A DNA stretch of 64,000 bases, taken from the NCBI GenBank assembly GCA_900542765.1, contig UQOX01000002.1, positions 1 to 64,000 of the forward strand, read 5' to 3'. This stretch comes from an uncultured Porphyromonadaceae bacterium. GTDB lineage: Bacteria; Bacteroidota; Bacteroidia; Bacteroidales; UBA11471. A program made the position numbers and the translations under genes. Below the pieces are notes generated by a model. That model saw only the letters and a program-made list of their open reading frames with translations, was not told where the DNA came from and did not search any database. This document shows, piece by piece, positions 9,302 to 18,312 of the stretch (the stretch's first letter is position 1; each line of letters starts with the position of its first letter).

Positions 9302-9820
9302 TTATCGAGAAGCAAGCAGGCGTTGCAGAATCTTCCGATATTCATTTTCGAAGTTGGGCGTGAATATTTCTTTGTCGAGCGAGGCTTCGATTTTTTCTAT
9401 GGGCCAGAACTCGCCCCGTTCCACCTCGTCGTGGTCGGGCGAGATATTCCCGTCGTAGAGGGTGAAAAAGGTGTTGACCAGCTCTTTTTCGATTTTCGAC
9501 TCGAAAACATACCTGCCGATGAGAACCGGGACAAAACCGGTGATGCCCAACTCCTCGCGGGCTTCCCGATGGAGGGCGTCGGTCACCCCTTCGCCGTAAT
9601 CGATATGTCCTCCCACGGCCGTGTCCCATTTCCCCGGCTGAATGTCCTTGTCGAGGGACCGTTTTTGCAGATAGAGTTCGCCGCGGGAGTTGAAGACATG
9701 CAGATGCACCACCGGGTGCAGGAGTTTGCTCCCGTTGTGGCATTCGCCCCGGGTGGCTTGCCCGATGGTGTGGCCGCAGGAATCGACAATCGGGAAAATT
9801 TCATTCGGATTTGATGGCAT
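9302..9820 (-). CDS. NUDIX hydrolase (YfcD / IDI-like)
   Basis: The 172-residue protein has the NUDIX box GX5EX7REUXEEXGU: GHIDYGEGVTDALHREAREE followed by LGI. The surrounding HPVVHLHVFNSRGELYLQKRS and KWDTAVGGHI resemble the isopentenyl-diphosphate isomerase-like YfcD group of nucleoside-diphosphate-X hydrolases. Substrate unknown. I chose the ATG at 9820 because the longer frame would run back through the topB 3' end. It is the last gene of the GtrA-GT39-topB-NUDIX cluster, 13 bases after topB. Confidence 0.85.
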   Translation of the reverse strand: MPSNPNEIFPIVDSCGHTIGQATRGECHNGSKLLHPVVHLHVFNSRGELYLQKRSLDKDIQPGKWDTAVGGHIDYGEGVTDALHREAREELGITGFVPVLIGRYVFESKIEKELVNTFFTLYDGNISPDHDEVERGEFWPIEKIEASLDKEIFTPNFENEYRKILQRLLASR

Positions 9821-9833
9821 GGTGTTTTCTCTT

Positions 9834-11915
9834 TTATTCGTTTTTTTTGTAGGCGGCAATGGCTTGGCGGAGTTCTTTTTCACCGGCATCTCCGGGGCAG
9901 ACGTCGAAACTCAGTCTGAACGTGCACCCCGACTGCCATTCCGAACAGCCATAGGCATTCTTCCCTTTCAGAACCTTTCCTTTTCCGCAAAGCGGACATA
10001 CGAGGGGTTCGGTTCCCGACATTTCTTTTTTTCTCTTGCCGGCAGCCGTTTTTTTCTTCCCTTTTTCTTTTTTTCCTTTCCCTTCTGCCGGTTGAGGCTC
10101 TTCGGGTTTCGGTTCGATGGTGATGCTTCGGGTCGAGTTGTCGTTGCGCACATCGTTTACGATTTGCGTGACCATGGTTTTCAGTTCCGCCAAGAAGTCC
10201 GACGCTTTGTATTCGCCCCGTTCGATGCGGCGCAACTTGTTTTCCCAGATACCCGTCAACTCGGCCGATTTCAATAATTCTTCGCGTATCGTGCCGATGA
10301 GCTCGATGCCGGTGATTGTGGCGACGAGGTTCTTTTTCTCTTTGCGTATGTAGTTGCGTTTGAGCAAGGTCTCGATAATGGCGGCGCGGGTCGAAGGGCG
10401 TCCGATGCCGTTCTCTTTCAATGCGTCGCGCAGGCTCTCGTCTTCGACCAGTTTGCCGGCCGTTTCCATGGTGCGCAGCAGGGTTGCCTCGGTGTAGAGT
10501 TTGGGTGGCTGAGTCCATTTTTCGCTCAGGGTGGGAGTGTGGGGCCCGCTTTCACCGGGGGTGAATTGTGGCAGGACACCTTCTTCGTTCTCCTCCTTCT
10601 CTTTTTCGGCCGGGTCGCTTTCTTTTTCAAAAACCGTTCTCCACCCGGGAAATAGAATCTCTTTGCCCGTGGCTTTAAAGGCAACGCCGTTCACATCGCC
10701 CAAAACCGTCGTGGTGGCTATTTTGCAATCGGGATAGAATGCGGCGATAAATCGTCGGGCGACGAGGTCATAGACCTTCCTTTCCAAGTCGGTCAGGTTG
10801 TTGGGCTTTACCGGCGTGGGAATGATGGCATGGTGGTCGGTAACCTTGCTGTTGTCGAATACTTTTTTCGATTTGGGCAGTTTTTGCAGGTTGAGGTTGC
10901 CTACCAGTGCCGTGTATGCCGGTTGCGATGCGACCGCCTGCAAGATGGCCGGGCACTTGGGGTAGATGTCGTCGCTCAGGTAGGTGGTGTCGACACGCGG
11001 ATAGGTTGTGGCTTTTTTCTCGTAGAGGGCCTGTATGAGGCGCAGCGTTTCGTCGGCCGAGAATGCGAATTTTTTGTTGCACTCCACCTGCAACGACGTA
11101 AGGTCGAAGAGCCGGGGGGCAAACTCTTTCCCCTCTTTGCGCGATACATCGGTGACGGTGAAGGGGTGGTTTTCGATTTCGGACAGTTTTTTCTCACCCT
11201 CTTCGATGGTGGCAAACCGTCCGCTGGTGACGGAAAAGGTCGTTTCCCGGTAGAGCGTTTTCAGTTCCCAGTAAGGTTGCGGCACGAAATTCTCGATTTC
11301 GTGTTGTCGGTTGACGATGAGAGCCAGGGTAGGGGTCTGCACGCGGCCGATGGAGAGAATCTGTCGGCGTTGCCCGTATTTCATCGTGTAGAGCCGGGTG
11401 GCGTTCATGCCCAGCAGCCAATCGCCGATGGCCCGCGAGAGGCCGGCTTCATAGAGCGAAGCAAAGTCCTCTTGCGGTTTGAGGTTCTCGAAACCCTCCC
11501 GGATAGCCTCCTCGGTAAGGGACGAAATCCACAACCGGTATACCGGACATTTGCACGAGGCTTTTTGCATCACCCAGCGTTGTATCAGTTCTCCTTCTTG
11601 TCCCGCATCGCCGCAGTTGATGACGGCGTCGGCCTTCGCAATGAGATGTTCAATGACGGAGAATTGCTTCTCGATGCCTTTGTCGTCGATGAGCTTGATG
11701 CCGAATCGTGGCGGTATCATCGGCAAGCTCCACAACGACCATTGTTTCCATTGGGGCGTATATTCGTGCGGCTCTTTCAGGGTGCATAGGTGCCCGAAGG
11801 TCCAGGTCACGCAGTAGCCGTTACCCTCGAAGAAACCGTCGCGTCGCGTCTTGGCTCCGATGACTTCGGCTATATCTTTGGCCACACTGGGCTTTTCGGC
11901 AATGCAGACTTTCAT
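9834..11915 (-). CDS. topB: DNA topoisomerase III
   Basis: A type IA topoisomerase of 693 residues that relaxes and decatenates DNA through a single-strand break. It opens with the TOPRIM motif MKVCIAEKPSVAKDIAEVIG, then INCGDAGQEGELIQRWV. The active-site region reads TTYPRVDTTYLSDD, where the second Tyr of the motif is the expected nucleophile. GIGRPSTRAAIIETL is a further family signature. The C-terminus has a Lys-rich linker and one zinc-ribbon-like module with CPLC and two later cysteines. Its ATG overlaps the last bases of the glycosyltransferase gene (ATGA at 11912-11915). Confidence 0.95.
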   Translation of the reverse strand: MKVCIAEKPSVAKDIAEVIGAKTRRDGFFEGNGYCVTWTFGHLCTLKEPHEYTPQWKQWSLWSLPMIPPRFGIKLIDDKGIEKQFSVIEHLIAKADAVINCGDAGQEGELIQRWVMQKASCKCPVYRLWISSLTEEAIREGFENLKPQEDFASLYEAGLSRAIGDWLLGMNATRLYTMKYGQRRQILSIGRVQTPTLALIVNRQHEIENFVPQPYWELKTLYRETTFSVTSGRFATIEEGEKKLSEIENHPFTVTDVSRKEGKEFAPRLFDLTSLQVECNKKFAFSADETLRLIQALYEKKATTYPRVDTTYLSDDIYPKCPAILQAVASQPAYTALVGNLNLQKLPKSKKVFDNSKVTDHHAIIPTPVKPNNLTDLERKVYDLVARRFIAAFYPDCKIATTTVLGDVNGVAFKATGKEILFPGWRTVFEKESDPAEKEKEENEEGVLPQFTPGESGPHTPTLSEKWTQPPKLYTEATLLRTMETAGKLVEDESLRDALKENGIGRPSTRAAIIETLLKRNYIRKEKKNLVATITGIELIGTIREELLKSAELTGIWENKLRRIERGEYKASDFLAELKTMVTQIVNDVRNDNSTRSITIEPKPEEPQPAEGKGKKEKGKKKTAAGKRKKEMSGTEPLVCPLCGKGKVLKGKNAYGCSEWQSGCTFRLSFDVCPGDAGEKELRQAIAAYKKNE

Positions 11916-13618
11916 TCGGCCTCGTTTTTGCGGGTGAAGCGATACATGCACACGATGTCGCGAATGTCGTTTCCGCGGCGTTCGCTTTTCCACATCTCCT
12001 CGAAGTCATAGTCGGCGTGGCGGGCTGCAAAGGCCGGGTATTCTCGTTCGCCCACCAGCAGGTAACCCTCTTCGGGCGTGTGTTCTTCAAAGTCGACGAC
12101 GCGGTTGTGGGTATAAAAATTGATGACAAAGAAACGCATCATCGGTGACCCGATGTAGGAGTAGACAGCTCCTTCGGGGACAATCTCCTCGACCCTTTGT
12201 GCCAACGCATAGTCCGACTTGCGGTTGAGTACATCGGGGAGCACGGCCGTGTCGACGGTAAACTGCACCCAGAAGAAGAGGGTGATGACCGAATAGGAGT
12301 ACCGGTTGCTTATCGACTGTATGTCGCGGCTCTTGTAAACCTCATGCACGAGCAGAACCAATACGATGAGGGCGATGACGTCCCACGCGTTCCAGCCTTT
12401 GAGCCCGGCCAGGAAATCTTGTGTGTCGGCGGGAATCCAAGAGTCGAACCACCCGGCTTTCACACCGATGAAGACCAGGAAGAAGAGCACCGATATGCCC
12501 GACAGGAGAATGCCGAATACGCGCCATGTCTTGCGATGTTCCTGCACGAGATAATGCATGTATCCGGCCAGAAAGTAGCTGAGGAAGGGGTATATAGGCA
12601 GCAGGTAGACCGAGCGTTTGCTGTCGGGGATAAGGTAGAAAAACAGAATCACCAAAATGGCCGTGAGGGAGAAGAGACGTACGGGCGACAGGTCGGATAT
12701 TCTTTCGCAAAGCTCTTTCCACCAACTCCTTATCGGTCGTTTGAGCCCTTTGTATGAGAGCGCGAAAAGGGAGAAAACAACCAGCAGCGTCCAAGGCAAG
12801 AACCCGGCCAGGGTGATATAGAGGTAGTAAAATGGCGGAGCGTTGTGCGAACTGTATGACATGTTGCCGGTGAAGCGGTCGAAATTTTCTTCAATGACGA
12901 GGTCGAGGAATTCTTGTCCGGCTTGCAGGTAGGCCACATAATACCACACGGCAGGCAGCAGGCAGGCAGCGACTGCGGCACCCAAGAGCTTGTAACAGAC
13001 CCTGAAAAACGGTTCTTTGCGCAGCAGCAGGAATACCCCGGTCACCAGGCACGGCAGGACAATGCCCACGGGCCCTTTGGTGAGGGTGGCTCCGCTCATG
13101 AACAGAATGGCCCACAGCGGGACTCCCTTCAACCCCTTTTCATACCATCGGTACAGTTGGAAGAGTGCCAATACGATAAATACCGTCAGTACCATGTCGA
13201 CCCGTGCTGCGGTTGCAGCCCGGTGTACCTCAAAGGCCGACAGGAACAAAATGGCCGACAGGAATGCCGTGTTGAAATTGCCCTCGCGCCGGGCATAAAA
13301 GAGAAACATCATCGAGGCGATGATAATCGTGGCCAGTGCCGACGGCAGGCGAGAGGTATATTCGTTGACCTCCCCCTCGTTGAAGATTGCCGAGCCAAGA
13401 GCCGTAATCCAGTGATACATGGGCGGCTTGTAGGCAATATCGCCTCCGTTATTGCGCGGGAGAATCCAGTTCCCGTCTTGCAGCATGCTCACCGCCACGA
13501 TGGCCTCACGCGGTTCGCCTTTGGTGTGGAAGTGCGTCAATCCGAGAATAGGCAGAAGCGTCGAAATGCAGATGATGAACAGCAGCCCGAGGAGAATATT
13601 TTTTGATGCGGGTTTCAT
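11912..13618 (-). CDS. ArnT-like glycosyltransferase family 39 membrane protein
   Basis: A 568-residue polytopic protein with about 12 membrane segments. The first periplasmic loop carries GEPREAIVAVSMLQDGNWILP and later YKPPMYHWI, the conserved acidic/ERE-type region of PMT/ArnT/YkcB family enzymes. Such proteins move a sugar from a polyprenyl-phosphate donor to lipid A, a protein or a surface glycan outside the membrane. The acceptor is unknown. It is 13 bases downstream of a GtrA-family gene, a common pairing because GtrA proteins often serve polyprenyl-linked sugar pathways, and it overlaps topB. Confidence 0.88.
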   Translation of the reverse strand: MKPASKNILLGLLFIICISTLLPILGLTHFHTKGEPREAIVAVSMLQDGNWILPRNNGGDIAYKPPMYHWITALGSAIFNEGEVNEYTSRLPSALATIIIASMMFLFYARREGNFNTAFLSAILFLSAFEVHRAATAARVDMVLTVFIVLALFQLYRWYEKGLKGVPLWAILFMSGATLTKGPVGIVLPCLVTGVFLLLRKEPFFRVCYKLLGAAVAACLLPAVWYYVAYLQAGQEFLDLVIEENFDRFTGNMSYSSHNAPPFYYLYITLAGFLPWTLLVVFSLFALSYKGLKRPIRSWWKELCERISDLSPVRLFSLTAILVILFFYLIPDSKRSVYLLPIYPFLSYFLAGYMHYLVQEHRKTWRVFGILLSGISVLFFLVFIGVKAGWFDSWIPADTQDFLAGLKGWNAWDVIALIVLVLLVHEVYKSRDIQSISNRYSYSVITLFFWVQFTVDTAVLPDVLNRKSDYALAQRVEEIVPEGAVYSYIGSPMMRFFVINFYTHNRVVDFEEHTPEEGYLLVGEREYPAFAARHADYDFEEMWKSERRGNDIRDIVCMYRFTRKNEAE

Positions 13619-13631
13619 GTGAAGTTCCTGT

Positions 13632-14039
13632 TTATTTTTTGAATGTGACGTATCGGTTGAGCAGGTAGTTTACCAATGTGTAGACCGCCATGGCCGGGAG
13701 TTGTGCCCAGTTGGGGTTGATTCCTAAACCTTCGACCAGTTCCCGCAGGAAAAGGTATTGTATGCCGTAACTGACGGCGAACACCAGCAGGAAAACGAGG
13801 CTCTCACGCAGCATGTTGCCGGCACCGCGGCGGAATACCCATAATTTGTTCCAGAAAAAGCTGTTGATTACCCCCACGATGTAACTCAGCAGGTTCGATG
13901 CCGTGTAACTGACCGAGAACAGATTGTATAATATATAAAACGTGGCCAGGGAAATCGCTGTGTTGAGAATCCCGACGACGATAAATTTGCTGAATTGGGC
14001 GATGGTCTCTTTGGGTGGAATAAGGGAGTGTATCGACAT
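13632..14039 (-). CDS. GtrA-family membrane protein
   Basis: A 135-residue protein with four membrane segments, opening IAQFSKFIVVGILNTAISLATFY and containing the YIVGVINSFFWNKLWVFRR segment typical of GtrA. The family is linked to movement of undecaprenyl-phosphate-sugars during surface glycan modification. The start at 14039 is preferred over 14078, which would add 13 residues not seen in the family. It is first in a four-gene minus-strand cluster and likely works with the GT39 enzyme that follows. Confidence 0.85.
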   Translation of the reverse strand: MSIHSLIPPKETIAQFSKFIVVGILNTAISLATFYILYNLFSVSYTASNLLSYIVGVINSFFWNKLWVFRRGAGNMLRESLVFLLVFAVSYGIQYLFLRELVEGLGINPNWAQLPAMAVYTLVNYLLNRYVTFKK

Positions 14040-14138
14040 TGTACGAGTGGAGAATTGTGGCAATATAAAGATGAGCAAGGCCGGTCTTGTTTGAGGCCGT
14101 ATCCGCAGTCCATTTCCTCGGGAAAGGACGGTGGAATG

Positions 14139-14405
14139 TTATGAATGAGCCGATTCGTCGTCGTTTTTACCGGAATCGGCCAAAAGACTGTCTGCTGCGG
14201 CAATGTCCTTTTCAAAAAGATGCAACCGCACACCGCCGAGGTTTGAGTCGAACATCGGATAAACGCACGCCATGTTTTCGTTGGAAATGAAGCAGTCGAT
14301 GCCATTTCTCTCCAACAGGTTCTTGGCTTCGTAGGCTTCGGACAGGGTGTTGTAGTAACTGTAAATGACCACTTTTTCGTTGTTCCTGTTTTTCTCTTCT
14401 GCCAT
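14139..14405 (-). CDS. small DUF2007-type protein
   Basis: An 88-residue protein with a compact N-terminal domain: KVVIYSYYNTLSEAYEAKNL, ERNGIDCFISNENMA and GGVRLHLFEKDIAAADSLL. This is the ferredoxin-like layout of DUF2007 (putative signal-transducing protein), sometimes PII-like in outline. No function is established. The ATG at 14405 lies 11 bases after luxS, so it is likely the last gene of the 2-oxoacid oxidoreductase-mtnN-luxS operon. The acidic tail is not conserved in the family as far as I recall. Confidence 0.72.
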   Translation of the reverse strand: MAEEKNRNNEKVVIYSYYNTLSEAYEAKNLLERNGIDCFISNENMACVYPMFDSNLGGVRLHLFEKDIAAADSLLADSGKNDDESAHS

Positions 14406-14416
14406 AATATGATTAT

Positions 14417-14917
14417 TTATGATTGTGGAGAGGTTTGTTGGGTCGGATAGTGCAGGTTCTGAGGCGTAATTACCTCCAACACTTCGCGCAGATATTTGTC
14501 GGCTTCGTAGCGGGCCATCGGCAGGTCGTGCAGCAGGTAGTTGCCGCAGTCCTGCGGTGCCGCGCCGGGTACCTCGCCTTCGAAGTCGCGGATAAACCGG
14601 AACGTCTCTTTCATCAGTTCCACGATGTCTTCGGCCGCGAGATCGCCCTGCATCAGGAAATAGTTGCCGGTGCAGCAGCCCATGGGTCCCCAAAATACGA
14701 TTCTGTTGCCATAGACGGGGTGGTTGCGAAGGTAGGTCGCCGCCAGGTGTTCGATGGTGTGCAAGGCTCCATAACCGATGGCCGGCTCGCGGTTGGGCTC
14801 TTTCATGCGTATGTCGAATGTCGTTACGACATCGCCGCCGATGTAGTCTTTGCGGGAGACATAGATACCCCTGAGCAGATGCAGGTGGTCAATGGTGAAA
14901 CTGGGAATTTTTTTCAT
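14417..14917 (-). CDS. luxS: S-ribosylhomocysteine lyase, AI-2 synthase
   Basis: LuxS splits S-ribosylhomocysteine into homocysteine and DPD, the precursor of autoinducer-2. The 166-residue protein has the HTIEH metal-binding motif (His53 and His57), the FWGPMGCCTGNYFL segment and a later Cys in PQDCGNYLLHD that supplies the third metal ligand. It lies 15 bases after mtnN, which makes its substrate, so the pair forms the two-step route from S-adenosylhomocysteine to homocysteine. MetH is encoded further along the window. Confidence 0.96.
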   Translation of the reverse strand: MKKIPSFTIDHLHLLRGIYVSRKDYIGGDVVTTFDIRMKEPNREPAIGYGALHTIEHLAATYLRNHPVYGNRIVFWGPMGCCTGNYFLMQGDLAAEDIVELMKETFRFIRDFEGEVPGAAPQDCGNYLLHDLPMARYEADKYLREVLEVITPQNLHYPTQQTSPQS

Positions 14918-14932
14918 CGGTTTTTTCGGTTT

Positions 14933-15619
14933 TTAGAGTTGGGCGAGAATCTCTTTCAATATGGTAAATGATTTCTCGGGGGCTTTCTCCCAAAACTGGT
15001 TGTATTGCGCCATGTGGTTTTCTACCCCCGGGGTGTCGCTGATGATGCGCGTCGAGATGAATGGGGTATGGCAGAGGTAACAAGTCTGCGCGATGGCGGC
15101 CGATTCCATATCCACGGCCATGCCCTCGGGAAAGTTTTTCTTGATGGCTTCGAGTTCTCGCTTGTCGGTGATGAACTGGTCGCCGCTGCATATCAGTCCG
15201 CTGTATATGCGACTCTCGTTGGCAACCGCCGTTTCGACTTTTTGCAGTAACTCTTTGTCGGCCGGGAAGCGAGGCGGCAGACCTTGTATCTGTCCGATGA
15301 CGTTTCCTTCGCCAAACCAAGCATCGTGATAGACCGTTTCTTGTCCGATGACCACATCGAACACGCGTGTTGAGGGGTCGATGCCACCGGCAACTCCCGT
15401 GTTGATGATGCAGTCGGGGGCGTAGTTGAGGATAAGGGTTTGAGCCCGCAAAGCGGCATTGACTTTGCCAATGCCGCTTTGCGTGAGAATGATTTCGTGT
15501 TGTCCGTTGCTGCCGACGAGGAAGGTGGCGTTGTGCCGAGTCTCTTCGCGGGCGTCTTTGAGCAGCGTGCGCACGCAGGCCAATTCCGATGTCATGGCCA
15601 CGATGATGCCTATTTTCAT
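14933..15619 (-). CDS. mtnN: 5'-methylthioadenosine/S-adenosylhomocysteine nucleosidase
   Basis: The 228-residue enzyme removes adenine from S-adenosylhomocysteine and methylthioadenosine. MKIGIIVAMTSELACVR is the standard start, with a catalytic Glu in the TSEL region; later come SGIGKVNAA, NTGVAGGID, GDQFI and VDMESAAIAQTCYL with the nucleoside-binding Met-Glu pair, and ISDTPG near the end. Ten bases separate it from the oxidoreductase gamma subunit, and luxS follows directly, so the operon joins energy metabolism and methyl recycling. Confidence 0.95.
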   Translation of the reverse strand: MKIGIIVAMTSELACVRTLLKDAREETRHNATFLVGSNGQHEIILTQSGIGKVNAALRAQTLILNYAPDCIINTGVAGGIDPSTRVFDVVIGQETVYHDAWFGEGNVIGQIQGLPPRFPADKELLQKVETAVANESRIYSGLICSGDQFITDKRELEAIKKNFPEGMAVDMESAAIAQTCYLCHTPFISTRIISDTPGVENHMAQYNQFWEKAPEKSFTILKEILAQL

Positions 15620-15629
15620 AGCGTCGTGG

Positions 15630-16172
15630 TTATGCTTTTTTTATCAACTCCATTCCTTTGAGAATGGCCTGTTCGTTCATGGGGATAAGTTTGTGGTGTC
15701 GCTCCGGCAACGATTTTTTCAATCCTTTGAGCACATTGTCGAGCGAAACCATGGGCTTTATTTTGAGCAGACCGCCCAGGACAATCATGTTGAAAGCCTT
15801 GGCATTGTTCATTTCGGTGGCAGCGTCCATGGCATCGATGCGATAGATGTCGATGTCGGTGCGCGAAGGAGCATGGTGTATGCCATACCCATCGTATATG
15901 AGTATGCCGCCGGGCTTTACTTTGCTCTCGAATTTGTCGAGCGACGGTTGGTTGAGAATGATGGCGATGTCGAACTCGTTGAGTACCGGCGAACTGATGC
16001 GCTCGTCACTCAGAATGACGGTCACATTGGCCGTCCCGCCTCGTTGCTCGGGACCGTAAGACGGCATCCACGTCACCTCTTTGTTTTCCATCAGTCCCGA
16101 ATAGGCCAGGATTTTACCCATCGAGAGAACTCCTTGTCCGCCGAATCCGGCGATGATTATTTCTTCTTTCAT
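15630..16172 (-). CDS. 2-oxoacid:ferredoxin oxidoreductase, gamma subunit
   Basis: The 180-residue subunit opens with EEIIIAGFGGQGVLSMGKIL, the GGQG nucleotide-like loop of the gamma domain of pyruvate/2-oxoacid ferredoxin oxidoreductases, and later MIVLGGLLKI. It joins the alpha and beta subunits that carry thiamine diphosphate and substrate sites. The gene is 18 bases after the beta gene and 10 before mtnN. Substrate specificity (2-ketoisovalerate, 2-oxoglutarate or pyruvate) cannot be set by this subunit. Confidence 0.9.
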   Translation of the reverse strand: MKEEIIIAGFGGQGVLSMGKILAYSGLMENKEVTWMPSYGPEQRGGTANVTVILSDERISSPVLNEFDIAIILNQPSLDKFESKVKPGGILIYDGYGIHHAPSRTDIDIYRIDAMDAATEMNNAKAFNMIVLGGLLKIKPMVSLDNVLKGLKKSLPERHHKLIPMNEQAILKGMELIKKA

Positions 16173-16190
16173 CGATGTTGCGTTTTACGG

Positions 16191-16952
16191 TTATTCATTT
16201 TTTAAATCGCCTATCGGGTATTTGGCAAACATGTGTTCTTCCATCCACTTGTTGGCCATTTCGGGCGACATTTTCCAACCCGATGCACAGGTCGACACGA
16301 TTTCTACGAGCGATGCGCCTTTCTTGGCCATGGAGTTTTCGAAGGCCTGACGTATGGCTTTCTTGGCCTTTTTCACGGCAGCTGCCGTGTGTACGCTTTG
16401 GCGGGTCACATAGCAGGCGCCATCGAGTTTGGCGACGAGGTCCGATATTTTGAGCGGGTAGCCGTAGAGGTCGACATTACGGCCGTAGGGGCAGGTCGAC
16501 GTCACCATGCCTTCGAGGGTCGTTGGGGCCATTTGGCCTCCCGTCATGCCGTAGATACCGTTGTTGATGAATATGATGACGATGTTCTCGCCACGGTTGC
16601 ACGCATGAATGGTCTCGGCCGTACCGATGGCAGCCAAGTCACCGTCGCCCTGGTAAGTAAATACCATTTTGTCGGGATTGAGCCGTTTGATGGCGGTGGC
16701 GATGGCAGGTGCGCGGCCGTGGGCGGCTTCTTGCCAGTCGATGTCGATATAATTGTAGGCAAATACGGCGCAACCTACGGGTGCGACGCCGATGGTTTTT
16801 TCTTCCATGCCCATTTCGTCGATGACCTCGGCAACGAGTTTGTGAACGACGCCGTGGCTGCAACCCGGGCAGTAGTGCATGGGATTGTCGTTCATCAAGC
16901 GGGGCTTGCTGTAAACGAGATTTTCGGGTTTTATGATATCATTTGTATCCAT
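16191..16952 (-). CDS. 2-oxoacid:ferredoxin oxidoreductase, beta subunit (thiamine diphosphate)
   Basis: A 253-residue thiamine-diphosphate-binding subunit. PMHYCPGCSHGVVHKL holds the cysteine motif of the family and GDGDLAAIG followed by NNGIYGMTGGQMAPTT is the ThDP-Mg binding region. It oxidatively decarboxylates a 2-oxoacid with CoA and passes electrons to the ferredoxin subunit. Encoded between alpha and gamma in the usual order. The enzyme is oxygen-sensitive and fits an anaerobe. Confidence 0.92.
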   Translation of the reverse strand: MDTNDIIKPENLVYSKPRLMNDNPMHYCPGCSHGVVHKLVAEVIDEMGMEEKTIGVAPVGCAVFAYNYIDIDWQEAAHGRAPAIATAIKRLNPDKMVFTYQGDGDLAAIGTAETIHACNRGENIVIIFINNGIYGMTGGQMAPTTLEGMVTSTCPYGRNVDLYGYPLKISDLVAKLDGACYVTRQSVHTAAAVKKAKKAIRQAFENSMAKKGASLVEIVSTCASGWKMSPEMANKWMEEHMFAKYPIGDLKNE

Positions 16953-16966
16953 AGCTTGTCGCGTTT

Positions 16967-18046
16967 TTACATGAGTTTCTCTTTGACGGCATTGAGAACT
17001 TCGTCGGGGGTGGGAACTATGCCGCCCAAACGGCCGAAGTGCTCGACTCTTACCCGTCCGTTTACGGCCAGACGCACGTCTTCTATCATTTGCCCGGCAT
17101 TGAGTTCAGGAACCAATATGCCTTTTACTTTATCGGCATATTTCGATATGGCATCGGCGGGGAAGGGCCAAAGGGTGATGGGGCGCAGCAGCCCGAGTTT
17201 GATGCCTTCGGCGGCAGCCATCTCCTGCGTCTTCTGGCAGATGCGGGCCATAGAGCCGAAAGCGATCATCAGGTAGTCGGCATTATCACAGTCGATTTCT
17301 TCGTAACGTACTTCGTTTTTCTCGATTTCGCGGTATTTGGCTTGGAAACGCAGGTTGTTCTCTTCCATGCGGGCCGGGTCGAGTTCGAGCGATGTGATGA
17401 CGTTGCGTTTGCGTCCGGCCGGTTTCCCTTGGGTGGCCCAAGGACGGGCTTCGCGTATCTCTGCTTCGGTGAGGCGCGGTTGGAACGGCGGCAAAACGAC
17501 TTTTTCCATCATCTGTCCGATGACGCCGTCGGCCAAGATGATGGCCGGGTTACGGTATTTGAAGGCCAAGTCGAATCCCAATTTCACAAAGTCGGCCATC
17601 TCCTGCACCGAAGCCGGGGCCAAGGTTATCAGGCGATAATCTCCGTGCCCGCCGCCTTTAACGGTTTGGAAATAGTCGGCTTGGCTCGGTTGAATGGTGC
17701 CCAAACCGGGACCTCCGCGCATGACGTTGATGATGAGGCAGGGCAGTTCGGCTCCTGCCATATAGGAGATGCCTTCTTGTTTAAGGCTCACACCGGGGCT
17801 CGACGATGAGGTCATGACGGCTTTTCCGCAGCCGGCACCTCCATAAACCATATTGATGGCGGCAACTTCGCTCTCGGCTTGCAGCACCACCATTCCGGTC
17901 GTTTCCCATGGTTTTTCTTCCATGAGCGTTTCCATGATTTCCGATTGCGGGGTGATGGGATAACCGAAATATCCATCGGCTCCATAGCGTATTGCAGCAT
18001 GTGCAATAGCTTCATTGCCCTTCATCAGTTTTACTTCTTCTGCCAT
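16967..18046 (-). CDS. vorB: 2-oxoacid:ferredoxin oxidoreductase, alpha subunit (VorB type)
   Basis: A 359-residue alpha subunit: KLMKGNEAIAHAAIRYGADG, YPITPQSEIMETL and TSSSSPGVSLKQEGISYMAGAELP are hallmark segments. The length near 360 and the four-gene architecture with a small separate ferredoxin match proteins usually named VorB (3-methyl-2-oxobutanoate dehydrogenase), distinct from the longer KorA-type alpha subunits. The true substrate, branched-chain 2-oxoacids or 2-oxoglutarate, is not determined by sequence inspection. Confidence 0.88.
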   Translation of the reverse strand: MAEEVKLMKGNEAIAHAAIRYGADGYFGYPITPQSEIMETLMEEKPWETTGMVVLQAESEVAAINMVYGGAGCGKAVMTSSSSPGVSLKQEGISYMAGAELPCLIINVMRGGPGLGTIQPSQADYFQTVKGGGHGDYRLITLAPASVQEMADFVKLGFDLAFKYRNPAIILADGVIGQMMEKVVLPPFQPRLTEAEIREARPWATQGKPAGRKRNVITSLELDPARMEENNLRFQAKYREIEKNEVRYEEIDCDNADYLMIAFGSMARICQKTQEMAAAEGIKLGLLRPITLWPFPADAISKYADKVKGILVPELNAGQMIEDVRLAVNGRVRVEHFGRLGGIVPTPDEVLNAVKEKLM

Positions 18047-18060
18047 ATTTGTGAGAGTTT

Positions 18061-18288
18061 TTACAATTTGACTTTATATACCGATATGCAGCCGTCGGGG
18101 CATACATATCCGCAACTGGCACAACCGATGCAGTTGTCGGGGTTTTTCATATAGGCGTAGTGATAACCTTTATCATTCACCTCTTTGGGTTGCAGAGCCA
18201 ATACGTCGGCCGGACAGGCCACCACGCACAGATTGCAACCTTTGCAGCGTTCGTTATTGACGACGACGGTACCTTTTACTTTTGCCAT
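18061..18288 (-). CDS. 2x[4Fe-4S] ferredoxin subunit of the 2-oxoacid oxidoreductase
   Basis: A 75-residue ferredoxin with two cluster motifs: CKGCNLCVVACP and CIGCASCGYVCPDGC. It is the delta subunit that carries electrons out of the enzyme. It is the first gene of the operon; the -7 box at 18313-18320 lies 25 bases upstream. The alpha subunit gene follows after 14 bases. Confidence 0.93.
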   Translation of the reverse strand: MAKVKGTVVVNNERCKGCNLCVVACPADVLALQPKEVNDKGYHYAYMKNPDNCIGCASCGYVCPDGCISVYKVKL

Positions 18289-18312
18289 AGCTTAGGATTT
18301 GTAAGTTTTATA

